Assembly: GCA_036345935.2 (NCBI GenBank)
Contig: JADWOT020000002.1
Coordinates: 4,352,617-4,416,616, forward strand
Direction: 5' to 3'
From: Taenia hydatigena
Taxonomy: Eukaryota > Platyhelminthes > Cestoda > Cyclophyllidea > Taeniidae
DNA: 64,000 bases
The notes under the pieces were generated by a model. The model saw only the letters and a program-made list of their open reading frames with translations, searched no databases and was not told the DNA's origin. Of the stretch, positions 48,054-59,310 are shown piece after piece (the stretch's first letter is position 1; each line of letters opens with the position of its first letter). Position numbers and translations under genes: made by a program.

Positions 48054-48257
48054 ATCAATTAACTCTTGCTGTTGCTGCTGCTGCTCGCGCCTCATCATCA
48101 CTTTCACAAGCACGTGCACCCGGCATCCACTGGGCATGAGTGCACAAATGCGCTGGAAACGGGGATGGAGATGGTGGAGTAGTGACGATGGTGAGAGATG
48201 TGCTGGCTGTAGGAGATGAAAGCGAGAGTAGGCCTGTGGGTGGTAGTGCGCTGAAAT

Positions 48258-48414
48258 GCCATGCAGTGTCCAGTTTGGTGGCATGGCAGATACTGTATGT
48301 AGGTCTTCGCACCACAATCGTTAGTGCGTTCGGCTGTTAACTGATAGATTGGTTGTTCAAGCCCACCCGAGGGCGGATGTATCTATTGCGGTGCAACATG
48401 CCCATGCTGCGCAA
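48258..48414 (+). repeat. Local tandem repeat, unit 2 (tRNA-like core)
   Basis: Second unit of the local duplication, better preserved in its tRNA-like part than unit 1. It starts near the CAGTTTGGTGGCATGGCAG landmark and ends after a TTGCGGTGCAACATG...ATGCTGCG segment. Confidence 0.55.
48303..48375 (+). pseudogene. tRNA-Asn(GTT)-like sequence, copy 2
   Basis: A 73-nt cloverleaf can be drawn. The acceptor GTCTTCG/CGAGGGC pairs at all seven positions if G-U is allowed. The D stem CCAC/GTGC has one mismatch. The anticodon loop CTGTTAA carries GTT (Asn) on a stem with one mismatch. The T stem GGTTG/CCACC has one mismatch, around the loop TTCAAGC. The order and loop sequences follow animal tRNA-Asn. 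Mismatches in several stems and its place in a tandem repeat argue for a tRNA-derived repeat, though a diverged functional gene is not excluded. Confidence 0.45.
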
Positions 48415-48599
48415 CAGGTGGCGGTGTGCGAGTGGTGTTCCCTGCAGTCGCATTGAGCAGTTGCTTCTGATGCAATTTCACATATTATGCCCTTTCACAC
48501 AGGCTGAACACGTACGCTGAGTAATTTGGTAGCGCTGGCTTGGTATGGTCCGATGAGAATCCTTGTCATCTAATAAATGAAACATTCTGACGTTAACTT

Positions 48600-49300
48600 T
48601 AAGAATAAGAAGTTTCCACCCAAATAATATGGTTGATTATATGCACTTGCGTTTTAAGGCCATTAATAAACACATCTTTGTTGAAATGTTGGCATCGGAT
48701 CAGTATGTGCGGAGTTAATCCCTGCCCCGCTCGCGTATATGCATGTCAGTTCTAAAGACGAAATCCTGCGCAAATCTTGGTGGGGCTAGTCTTGTTAGCT
48801 TGGCATTTCATCTCTTACCATTCATATTACTAAAGCTGACCAAATGTGCAGCAACCATGTATTGGCGACGCATGTGACCTTCCAAAAAATTGCTCAAGGT
48901 TGGAGACGCCCATATGCAAATCAGGTGGTTCACTCACTGGTAAAATATAGTCAGGCCGTTACTTTGAGGCAGACTTTATCTGTCACAATTTTGCATGTGG
49001 AACTACTAACTATGCGATCCGACTATTTAGGGAAGGAGTTTTTCATAATCGTACATATTTTTGAGATAGGTAATAGCCGCCAGATGCTGGTATTTACGTG
49101 CGCATTGATTTAAGTCCTTTGAGTTTCTATCCGCGATATCGGAAGAGTAGACATCAGTAGAGGTATCTATAATGCTGATTAATATAAGAGGCCGAGTGAA
49201 GTAAGACGTATGTGCTTGGAGCCGAAAATGCTTGCCGCAGAACCAATTTGTAGGTGGTGATTTCGCTCATTTTCCATAACATGCAAAAGCTATCATAATC
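48600..49300 (+). repeat. Direct duplication T, copy B (partner 47,030-47,640)
   Basis: See copy A for landmarks. Copy B is about 90 bp longer, mainly in its second half. An 89-codon plus-strand frame (48,844-49,113) is open here but not in copy A, which argues against coding. Confidence 0.6.
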
Positions 49301-52300
49301 TCAAGCTCGTGCAGCACAATGGCACATAAATAACCGAGTCGATTGATCAGCTTACATTGGTCTACACAAAGTCCTAGGCTCTCTAAAGTGTCCACCTGGC
49401 TTAGCCCAAAATGCAGCGATTTGCAGTTCCAATGCGTGGGGGTGCATTAAGAGAATCACTGCAAGTTGACCCGTGTAAGATGATCAAAACAGAATCCATG
49501 TCCTAAAGTGTTTCGAAAATCACCCGCACGCTTAAGCGTCCTACCGCTTGTTGGTGCCCCTGTTTATGATATGAATATGGTAGCTTTAATGCTGATTACT
49601 TTTCTGATTAAAAAACATATTCTTTCTTGCCAAGAAGTGGCTTTCCGTTTGGATTAGATAAGTAGACTTCGCAGTGGATACATTCTTTCCCATTTTCGCT
49701 GCAAAAAGATCCGCAGACCACATGATTTAACCGTTGCACTGCTTTTGACGTCTGAATCAAATGTGAATGCGAACTGTGAAAGCTTTATGAAGATGGAATA
49801 AATATGGATAAGTGCTTCGTTGGTTGCAGCCTTTTGTAACCCCACTGCCTGCACGCAGACTTAAAATTTCCGAGACAGTAAGGCGCATTTTAACAGACTC
49901 TGCTAGTTCAGCCTAAAAATTGTGCGTGAGTTAATGAAAAATGGAGAGAAGCGCAAAGTGCAAAGATCTCAAAAAAATCAGATCTTCAGCCATACCAAAA
50001 TCTCACTAACCCATTTTCCAAAAGCGTTTATAATCAGAACTTAAGACTAAATAATTGCTCCACGTATTTGTGTCTTTTCGGCTGCTAATAGCAAAACGCT
50101 CGACTGACTGCTTTAAATGCGTTTCCATGCTGTAACTGTTTCCAAAATAGCCACTTGATATCGTAAGGCCTTGATTGATTCATTTGGCACTCCGTTTTGG
50201 CTGCTGGCGACTTCAGCCTCCGAGGTTAGCCTGGCCTCCTGGACATGGTAGTGGCCCTCGATACCTTCTTTGCTCTTCACTACACAGCCCATCGTCTTAT
50301 GAAAACTGTGCCACACTACCTACGCACAAATAAACTACATTAAAACGTTTGTTGTAATTTTTGAGCCTCTGATTTTTAAAAGAGGAACAATAGGGCAGAA
50401 TGGGTAGTGAGATATGTTTGCCCAAAATGATTGTTGATCTAAGCAGAAGTCACTGCCGAAATGTATTTTGTTCCTGCGGTTGAAATTGTCACTGTGCTTC
50501 CATGGTCAGAATGTTAACGGCGCACTTCTAAAATTAGTCCTAGTGAATAGTTCCGACGGCCTCATCTTCATTTAAGTTCCTGTTGCTTACTATATTTCGC
50601 AATTAAGTGTGCCATATTCCTAGTTCAGCACATCCTCACTGGCTCCCATACCCTTCGAATAAAAGGACCAGATGGGATAAAACACGTTTATTAGTTAGAG
50701 TCAACGCAAATCACTACAAGTCGTGACGATAAGAACACTGAGCTCTTCTCCGGTCCAGGAATTCTAACTTCACTTGCCTCACGATGTGTAAATCAATTGC
50801 CCTCTTTCGCCTACAATGTACATCTAGGCAATAAAAGCACTTTCTAGCTCCGCTGCTCGCACGAGTTGCCCTCGGATAGTCTCGTTGTGAATTGACCCGA
50901 ATAATGGGACTGCAAGTCAGTATGCCAATGGAAGAAGCAAGTGTGCACTTCAGGGCGCCATGAACGGTGCACGCAAGAGCGCACTGGTCGAGGGTGTGAA
51001 AGTGATAAATGTTTTCTTTGCAAGCGATTTTAACTTGTTCTTTGCAAACGCCCATCCACACCTCCATGCTTGTGCTCGATGGTTAAATTTCTGGATCGCC
51101 TATCTGTCCGAACTGCACCGGATTCGTTGGTTTGTCAAGCTACCAAGCAATTAAAGCCGAGATAGAACAGCTGTCATGTGGAAGGGAGAAGACAATGCTT
51201 CGAGGTGATGGGCGCATGGCGATGGCTGATGAATTCGACTTGAAAAAAAATCGATGTGACTCTGAGTGCAGCAGCTACGGTCAATGGTGTTGGACCCTTA
51301 CCGGATGCGAATCTTGTCCTCCAGGGGAGGCATTGCGAGCCTGCCCAGATCTGACGCAATAGTTGAGGTGGATTTGTGGAGCCATTTACAAGCAGAACAA
51401 CACGCAAAGTTTTACATTGTAATGGGGAAATGAATCCCTAATTCCACGTACGCTGTAAGGAATTGCAAGAAGCTGAGTGCATAGTTTGTTTGCAGAGAGA
51501 AAACGCTTTGTAATGCAAACTTAAGGGAGGCCGAATTTGAAGGCGCTTCTTCATACGGTAAATATTTAATTTGCATGAGTCAATAACCCAGCTTTTGAAT
51601 TGACATGCTCAACATAAGCTGTGAATGGATTCGTGGCTAAAATACTCGTGCGACTGTGAGCAAAGCACACTTACGATTGCAATAGTTGACAAACGTAGAG
51701 GGTGATCAATGCGTGTGCTAATGTGCGCACTCGGAAAAATACAGTCCAAGGGGTAAGAGCGCACTAGGATCCAAATAAATTAATTTGTTTGCACGCACCA
51801 GCATACAACTCGCTTGATCTTGTGAATTAATGCGGTCAGGTATTTGACATTTAACCATCGAATTTATTTTGAGTCGGCCCTGTTTTGCGCAGAGAAGAAA
51901 GCAAATGTCCCTGGCTTCTCGCTAGGTTGAGAATTTCCAAGGTCTAGTGTCAACTTAATGTTCTATTAAAAAGTTGTCTGCTTACCCCTACTCCAAATCG
52001 TCACTGAACACCCAAAAGGCATTGTGATATCGTAAGCACCGCCCAATCTGGCCCATTCGTTTGGCTCATGCTATGAACGCTATCCAAGTGGTTGTGAACT
52101 ATCTGTTGTCTTGACAGACTCGTTACTGGACCGGCGCACGCAGTTTGGTATATCGGATCTAGTGAGGTCTCCGCTGAAACACATTTGTCTTTCTACACCC
52201 TCATGACTCTAATTTACAAGTTGAGCTAACGGAATTCGAATGTCTTCTTCGCCTCTTCCAATAGTCAGGTGTAGTTGCCATCATGGAATATTCTATCTAC

Positions 52301-53398
52301 TCATTTAAAGTGGGAAGGAAAGCATTTCTAATTTCACTCAATCTGATGTGATGGAGAAGGTTTCAAATCAAAGTTTTAGCAGATGCGTCGTTTGTAGTGG
52401 GTTTATTGAGCTTTCCATGAGGTTGTGACAGTGGCAGAGGTCACTGTGAGGCTTGGTGCACGGGGCAAAAGCTAATCAGCATAGCAGGGAGTATCAGTGG
52501 GGCGTTGAAGAAACCTTTGGCTACTGCTGCCATGACCCTTAACACGCGCAAGTTACTCGAATTCCTTGATTTCTGGATTCTTTAGTTTAATGAAAATATA
52601 TGCATGGGCTAATCGTCGATAAAGAGGTTAAATGCAGCAGGTATCTGCTACTCACAATCGCGTTCATTCTAAATTTTACTTTATCCAGATATATAAACAC
52701 CCACACATTTACAAACAAAGTTAGTTTAACATCCTCGCTTGGTAGGATTGTGTGCTAAAAGCAAATCTGGGGGTCAATGATACACATTCAATAAGGCTTA
52801 GTGCAGAAGTTTGGGGGCATATTAGTAGTATACGGTAGCCATTATGCAACAGTAGGCGTTCTAATTCAACCTGCACAAAGCTTCGTTTTTATTTAATTTT
52901 GGCATATTCCTTCATGCAGTGACAGGCATTCCTAATATTTCCTACTACTAAGGCCAAATGGATAATAAGAGCCAAGCGAGAACAAAAGAATTCAGGTGTT
53001 ACCTACATTTGAATTTAGGCTTAGCGGAAGTGAAAGGTTGGTACAGATCCACGACGGAAATGCCGTTTTGAGGTTGGGAACAAAATAGAAATTCTGAGCT
53101 TAGTTTTATTTTGCCGTTCTGCTTTGTTCTCACTATCACTGTTATGCAGAGCACCTCGTCCGCCCTATGCATACATTTGAACTATAAGGTGGCTAAAGGA
53201 GGTATTGATGGGCCAAAAGACCAAGAGCTTGGGGCGAAGACCTCAGCGGTTGTAGGCACTGACTCCTCCACAATTTCTTCCTGCGATTCGAGGTTGTGAG
53301 GAATTCTTGATGACATGGGTGCCAAAGAGGGTAGACCTGTTCTAGTGACCCGAATTATTAACTATTCTGCAGACGAATTAACCACCCTGCTGTTCCTA
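49301..53398. other. Mostly non-coding; one Cys-rich ORF
   Basis: Apart from the cysteine-rich frame at 51,132-51,362, and a 117-codon minus frame overlapping 50,714-51,067 without motif, I see nothing. The interval ends abruptly at the palindrome arm, whose true outer limit may lie left of 53,399 because the partner arm is cut by the window end. Confidence 0.4.
51132..51362 (+). CDS. Cysteine-rich C-terminal exon or ORF, unrecognised
   Basis: The last 40 codons before the TAG stop carry six cysteines spaced C-x3-C-x6-C-x5-C-x2-C-x8-C, with a QWCWTLTGC core and CPPGE. This is a dense pattern of the kind seen in small disulfide-rich domains. No ATG is placed sensibly upstream, so it may be a terminal exon whose acceptor I could not identify. 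I do not recognise the family. Confidence 0.3.
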   Translation: MSSYQAIKAEIEQLSCGREKTMLRGDGRMAMADEFDLKKNRCDSECSSYGQWCWTLTGCESCPPGEALRACPDLTQ

Positions 53399-56300
53399 AA
53401 AGGTCCTGAAATCGTCTTTCCAGAGTAATGATCTGTGTTGGCTATAACAACCGGTCGAACGCTTTTTGTACCATACACCCACATACAAAGTATGAAAACG
53501 CCATAACACTAAAGGTTTGCGTGCAATCAGCCCACGATACATATCTTTATGGTTTTACTGATAGCAAATCTTCCGTCCCAACACTCAACATCTTGCTACG
53601 ATTCGGTTACCTTGCACTGCTCTAGAAAGAATCAGCTCTGAGCTGTATCTGGATAAGATTTGGCTAAAAGTATTATGTAAGGGCGTCAGTATAATTTGCA
53701 GGAAGACTTGGTTCCAAGGCGGTGGAAGTCAAAAGATCCCGCGCCTCACGACAAGAAGTGAGGAGAGCAACTGATCTACTCCAAATAGAGTCTGGCAGAA
53801 AAACACCCATAGAACGCATGATGACCCGATTAATATTACGCACTAAAATATCTAGCGCTGGGTCCAAATGCCTTTTTCATGTAGTGAAGCTAAGTACCGC
53901 CAAATCATCACAGAGAGGGTGGTTGAATTTAAAATGGACTTACGACAGAAGAGTAGTTGAACCCGCACCCAAAAGTGGGGTTAATTATGCCTTGTATTTC
54001 AGGAATAAGCAACTAACAGCGCACACGAAGACGGGATCAGGAATGACCACTAGAGGCCTGTTCAAAATATTTACATGCATATGCGTTTGCAGTATCCGAA
54101 ATAATGATACCTCCGTATTTATAGTAGGCAGATGGAACCCGGATAGACAGCAAGGTGCAATTCATACGAGAACAGGAAACCAAGCGAAACGTGCTTTTAG
54201 ACATATTATCCCAGGCCCAGTGACTACTGCATAAAATTCGCTCAGTGCGTAAGGCAGTGGTAGTCCTCGTATTATTGACCAAATCTAACTGAATCACAGT
54301 CTCGGTGAATGGAAGGACGCATAGTAAATGGCTAACTCAACGAAGACTCACTATGGAAGTACCAATTTTGACAAAGCCTTAATGTGAAGTTTAGTTTGAG
54401 GACCACTGTTAAAGTGGCACATCAAGGTAATTTCTCCTCCGCTTGTTCAGCATAGAAGACGCGAAATTCAGGGATTCTTATTACCCTCGTAGAGTTTACC
54501 TGAACATAAGGTAAGTTCCAAAGATGTGGGCTCATCCTATCACCTTCGATCTTAGCTTGTCAGTGATTGCAAACCCTATAAGGATCCGCTGCAAACAAAG
54601 CAGATGATAAAGTAATTGCCATCGTGCAAACTCACCAGGTGTCGATAAGGCTTTAAGCCGAATCCTTAGCAAATGGATACACGCGGATCCAAGGCAGACG
54701 CATAGCTCTTCGCGCTGAGAAAATTCGGCGGTGGCGACAGAATGTCGGGTGCCTGGTCTAGCGCCTGCAGTAACTGCATGCAACGACGTAGAAGACAAAG
54801 AAAGCAAGTTAATAATTGTGTTCCAATTTCACCAAGAGGACGTCCAGGAGAGACCCAATTATTGGACACCGTGGATTAGCTTGTCCACAACTGCTTAATA
54901 AGCACAAAACCATATTTCTGCCCTGTTGTGTGAATTCAGGTCTTCAATAAAATCCTTTTGGCAAAAATCAGATTTAATGGCCCTAACTTTTGATTGCTAA
55001 GGCAAGAACGGGGCCAGTTTGAAAAGCATTCTTTCTTTATTTTTTAGACAAAAAGTCCACCTATTTACGCAATGCTAGCTAAAGTAAAAAGATAATTGAA
55101 AGACAATGGCGAACCTGTAGCAGCAGATATTCATTCCGGGTCCAAAACAGAAATAGAAAGCCATGCGAGCAAAAGAAGAAAGAGAAGGAACTTTTCCAGA
55201 GGCAAGAACTGTATTGTTTTCCTTCTAAATAAATCTCTTTACACCTAGCCATGTGATTCACAATCTAGAGGCATTTAATATTAGGAGGTGTGTCAGTGCA
55301 ACCACACAATTTGAATACAAATTTGCGCCCACTTTTCGTAAATCAAAAAATTTGCTTCCATAAAGAGATGTTGTTTTCTCCCTTAGCATGAGAAATGGAT
55401 TTGCACACACCCTAATAACGGTTTTGTTTACACATCGGCTGTGTAAGTCACACATTTAAACATGCAAATGCTTATCCTGCAGAATAGGGAACCGCTACGG
55501 CATAAGTTTACACTAGTGCGTCCGTTTAATGATATGCCAGTGCAGAATATGCTTTATTGCCACACTGCGCTTAAAGCGATTGCCAACATGCTCAGATTTG
55601 ATGCCCTCGCCGTCTGCATGCACCGCTGATGTTGTCCGGCTCATAGATTATGAGTGCATTGCTAATGTCTGGTGCATGGTAGGCAAAGAGGCTTCACCAT
55701 TTCCTGCTATCGGTCCAGCTGTGCCAATGGGCAACCAAACTTACATTCCATTCAAGAAATCAAGTAAAATGGAACAGAATAACCCCAAGTAAAGAAGCAT
55801 GGCCCATCAAATCCAACGTCAGTTGACGCACCCAAGAAACCCGAAGTTTGGCATAGGCAGGTTAGTTGTTTTGGGCTTTGCTAGCAATACAAGTACACCC
55901 AGCCAGCCTCAAAGCCTAAGATTTAAGGATTAGAGAGCAAAGCTAAAGCCTTCCCAATCGAGTCGATCAATTAGTGCACATCGGTGAGTCGCCAGTAATA
56001 ATATAGCCAAATAGGAGGGTAATTCATTGAACAGGGCCAGTGAAGGTAAAGTGTGGTGTGGACTGCCAGCATCATCCCAAAGCGCAAGTTGCAATAAAGG
56101 TGGCGCTTAACGATTCAAAGCTTTCGAGCGGATGGAATAGTGCAGCGCGATAGATCATATCCCCGTTTTCGGATGAATGAAAGCACTGCTTAAGCACTGC
56201 TAGAGGCAAGGATGAAAATCAAGCTTAAACAGAACAATAAAGCATGGAACCAACGGTCTGCGATGCGGCGGGCTCGGCACTCGCAAGTGCTAGAAGTTCC

Positions 56301-58088
56301 AATCATGTCAGAAACCGAATTCACGCCAGACACCAATGAAGAGGCGAATCCGTGACATGAGATGATATTAATAACACCCATTCCCTGCTAGGTCAAAGCT
56401 GACTTCTAAATATTTCTCAATGAAACGAGGAGGGGTGGAGAAAACAGATGGCAACGACTAAGGAGTGAAGTGGAAGCTGGCAGTGTTGTTGTGCAAACGG
56501 TGAGGCCAGTTCTCATATTATTGCTTCAGCCTTCCTCCCTCACCGAAGGGCTGCGCCCATCTCCTCTATAATCGTTGCAAATCACAATCCATGCAGTTTC
56601 GGCGACGTACTGCTTATTTTGTCAAAATCTCTAGCGTAGAAAGAGAGCAACAAAGATGACGTTTAAAATGCTACCTTAATTTGACCTTGCTGATGCAGAC
56701 GGTGCAGGAGGAGCATTTCGACCTCCTTCCACTGGCATGTGACAGAATATAGCTAATCGAACATAAAGGTCGAATGCTGAGGGATCAATCTGGCATGCAG
56801 TACAGACCACAGTTTGCGATTATTTGCAAAAATGGGTCCACTGGTTTTGCGCAAGGCTAAACGATTCCTTCCGACTCAGCAGAATAAATTTATACTTGAT
56901 GCCCATCTATTCACTTTAATATTACTTGTGAGAGCAAGTTTTAAAGTGGAGTGTATGACAGAGGAGTTCCATGGTGAAATAATGGCTTTCGCTCTACGCA
57001 TCATTATGGTAGAAACTAACGATCGCAAGCAATTATTTGACTTCAGTTAGTTAAGCGTCGGGTGAATTTTGATTGCATTCTCGGTGCCTGATTGGAGGAA
57101 ATTCAGGACCATCTGCTTTTGATTTACTAGAGCGCGCATCACGCATTTTATTTGCAAATAATTTATTCCTTAACAGAACTGCATCAAACAAAATTAAATT
57201 TTGTCGCTAATGCGGATTTTGAACATTGAAGTACAGTAAAGGCATGCGAGTTAATGTCTCTTAGCACCATAGTGGAATCAACATTTCAATGGGCAATCCT
57301 AGTGACAATCCGGTGCCTGCGATGCAATCTTGCCCATGCAATCCTGGAAGACCCATAATGAACATGAGCTGTTGCCCTGACATTCAGTTGCAACTAGGTT
57401 TTTCGGCCACATGCTTCGGAATATTCAAATTCCTTGGCCTCTTTCTGATTCAATTCAAAGCCACAGAGAACTGGACACAGTCATATTAGGAACGGATAGC
57501 CATATTTGCATGCCAGTTTGCAAGGCTAGCTTGAATTACAAATATTCACATGAACCCGATTAACTTATACCAACAGAAGTGATAATCGTGGAGAGAGAAG
57601 AAGGCGGACAAAACTGTCAGCTTTGAGTCTGCTTAAATGTGAATTCCCCGGATAATATCAGTCAAAATGCTGCTGTGGTAATGTTAAAGTCCATTCTTTC
57701 CCGTGATTTTTCGTGATTATTTTGTCAACATAATGTTTTGCCGCCCATCAAAGTGTAAGGCCACTCCCATGTCTGAATCCTGTTTGAATGCCATGGGGAG
57801 GGTCTGAGGCCGGCAAAAACTGCACTAATCGAAGCGACAGTTCACAAACTGCAGTTCATTTAAATTGGACCCTGTTGCCGGAAATCCGTGGCAGCACAGC
57901 GCTTGAGACCACGTCATGCACAGCATGTTGGCGGACTGTGTATGTGATGTGTCCAGCATAAGTGGAATTGACAAAGAGCAAACTGCGCATACTATCAGAC
58001 TCAAATCGTGAGGTGGTCCCGTGTGTTTCATGATGTGAGGACGTGAAACCACAACAGCTCATCACATCTACAACCACATTACGCTTTC
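53399..58088 (+). repeat. Large inverted repeat, left arm
   Basis: Position p in this arm pairs with 117,399 minus p in the right arm. All sampled segments and all translated frames are identical between the arms. The inner boundary is sharp: 58,088 pairs with 59,311 and 58,089/59,310 no longer pair. The outer boundary is not visible because 53,399 pairs with the last base of the window. The arm carries frames such as 53,722-54,234 (170 codons, plus), 56,190-56,384 (minus) and 57,856-58,077 (minus), none certainly genic. Confidence 0.95.
56190..56384 (-). CDS. Possible 3'-terminal exon with hydrophobic C-terminus (left arm)
   Basis: A decent acceptor (gacctagcag, AG at 56,386-56,385) precedes a 64-codon frame that ends in a hydrophobic tail (WFHALLFCLSLIFILASSSA) and a stop. 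Such a tail suits a GPI-anchor signal or a C-terminal membrane segment. It lies downstream, on the same strand, of the FN3/Ig-like stretch in the spacer, so it could be the end of that gene. An identical mirror copy exists at 61,015-61,209. The link between the exons is inference. Confidence 0.25.
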   Translation of the reverse strand, partial: GMGVINIISCHGFASSLVSGVNSVSDMIGTSSTCECRARRIADRWFHALLFCLSLIFILASSSA

Positions 58089-59310
58089 ATTGTATTGTAG
58101 GGTCCTACTTAAACCAACTTCAGGGCAGATTGCACGAAGTGGGACAAAGACCTTAAGACGAAATATATTTATTCCATGTCAGAGGAATCTGGGTCTTCTC
58201 GCCATGCCCTCCAGAGATGGTAATTACATATCAACTGCAGTCACCTGATTTTATGGTCGCATCATTTCAGCATTTTTGATGCACAATTAACATCAAAGGG
58301 AATTCCAGCGGAACGTGACGGTAATGCTAAAATCAAGAGCGGACAGGGTTCCATTGCTCACGGTGCACGCTAACATGTTGATTGGACATGCTGGGCATAC
58401 TCTTTCTCATTTGACGTGAAAGGTAGTTATGCCAAGTCTGCTGTGAGATCCAAAATAGGCACAAACAATTTCATGTCGTCTGAGTAAGTATCCTCTCTTG
58501 CGATAAGCATTGGACGTCATGCATGACAATTGCGTTAGAAAGAGCTCTGTCCAAATTTCCTTGCATTGGCGTACTCCCAGCATAATTCGTCGTGGACAGT
58601 AAGTACATGTTCAGTTTAAATACACTGCCACAAATTTGCTAGCGGAACTGATTTTGTGCCCAATATTGCATCCCTTTTGCACAAAATGTAGAACATCATC
58701 AAAAATGTAGGGATTTGAAGCATAAGATAGTTGCCCAATTCGCATCACAGTGTAAGCTCAGTTTCGAGTTGGCGGAAATGCTAGCCTCCAAAGAGAATAA
58801 GGTGCGCATAAAAAGCCTGTATTTTTAGTAGCTGTCTAATCAAAGGGGTCACACCGGGAATAATTGAACATAAGTGAGTAACACCGCTTCATAGCTCGCA
58901 CCGTGAAATCCTATGTTGAGAAAAGAGGGATCTGGTAATTTTGCGAAATAGACCGTGGTTGCGGGCATGGCCGAACTGTTGGCACTTTGCACTTACGCAC
59001 AAGTAAGCTCCAGCACGCCTCATTGCCGTGCCAGAGGGGGCCAGACGGAATGGGCCCTTGGGCAGATCAGTTGGTCGCCATAATACCCTCGTCCTTCCTA
59101 CGCAAACAGACAAGTCATCTCTCGGTGTGGTGGAGCACATTGCAATCGCACTTGCCAGCTTACCTGGAGGTGGTGTTGGAACAAATCCATCGTATATATC
59201 AGCCGCCTCTGTGTCCACCAACACTCGGTATCGAGTTTTGGCCACCAACCCGTCATGAGAGATCCTATTCTGTGAATAATTTACCGTTTTACTCCTGGAG
59301 AAGTAAGGTC
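58089..59310. other. Unique spacer of the inverted repeat (1,222 bp)
   Basis: The sequence between the two arms is not itself palindromic. Its right part contains a minus-strand coding candidate (58,997-59,294). The left 900 bp show only short frames, including a piece near 58,300-58,370 on the minus strand reading SALDFSITVTFRWNSL. The spacer length argues against the simplest long-read hairpin artefact, which would leave no spacer. Confidence 0.8.
58997..59294 (-). CDS. FN3/Ig-like coding stretch in the palindrome spacer
   Basis: The minus-strand frame is open for 155 codons (59,356-58,889). It contains HDGLVAKTRYRVLVDT, which fits the F strand of an FN3 domain, followed by GFVPTPPPG at a strong donor (GTAAGCT, GT at 59,163-59,162) in phase 1, a typical FN3 exon end. 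A second exon candidate runs from acceptor TTTGCGTAG (59,098) to a strong donor (GTAAGT at 58,996) and ends RAGAYLC, recalling the Ig motif G-x-Y-x-C. The 5' border (59,294 or 59,283) is uncertain. The stretch lies within 20 bp of the arm boundary, so its upstream exons cannot be trusted. Likely an adhesion or receptor-type surface protein; the family is not identified. Confidence 0.4.

Larger units (their letters stand above)
47660..48480 (+). repeat. Dispersed repeat family R1, copy 3, lying between T copies
   Basis: It starts with the R1 landmark (TTCCACCTAGGCCAAATATG, about 47,702) followed by the TAAGGGCAGTGAGGAAAG and AAAGCCATGCCAGCACATG blocks. The later part is dominated by a local tandem duplication containing tRNA-like sequences. 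It sits between copies A and B of duplication T, so the duplication unit may originally have included R1. Confidence 0.45.

Noticed and set aside
53722..54234. 170-codon ORF as a real gene, duplicated in both arms
   Set aside because: Its presence twice follows from the palindrome and is not independent evidence. There is no domain or splice context, and the length is possible by chance in 64 kb. A 64-codon antisense frame looks equally protein-like.
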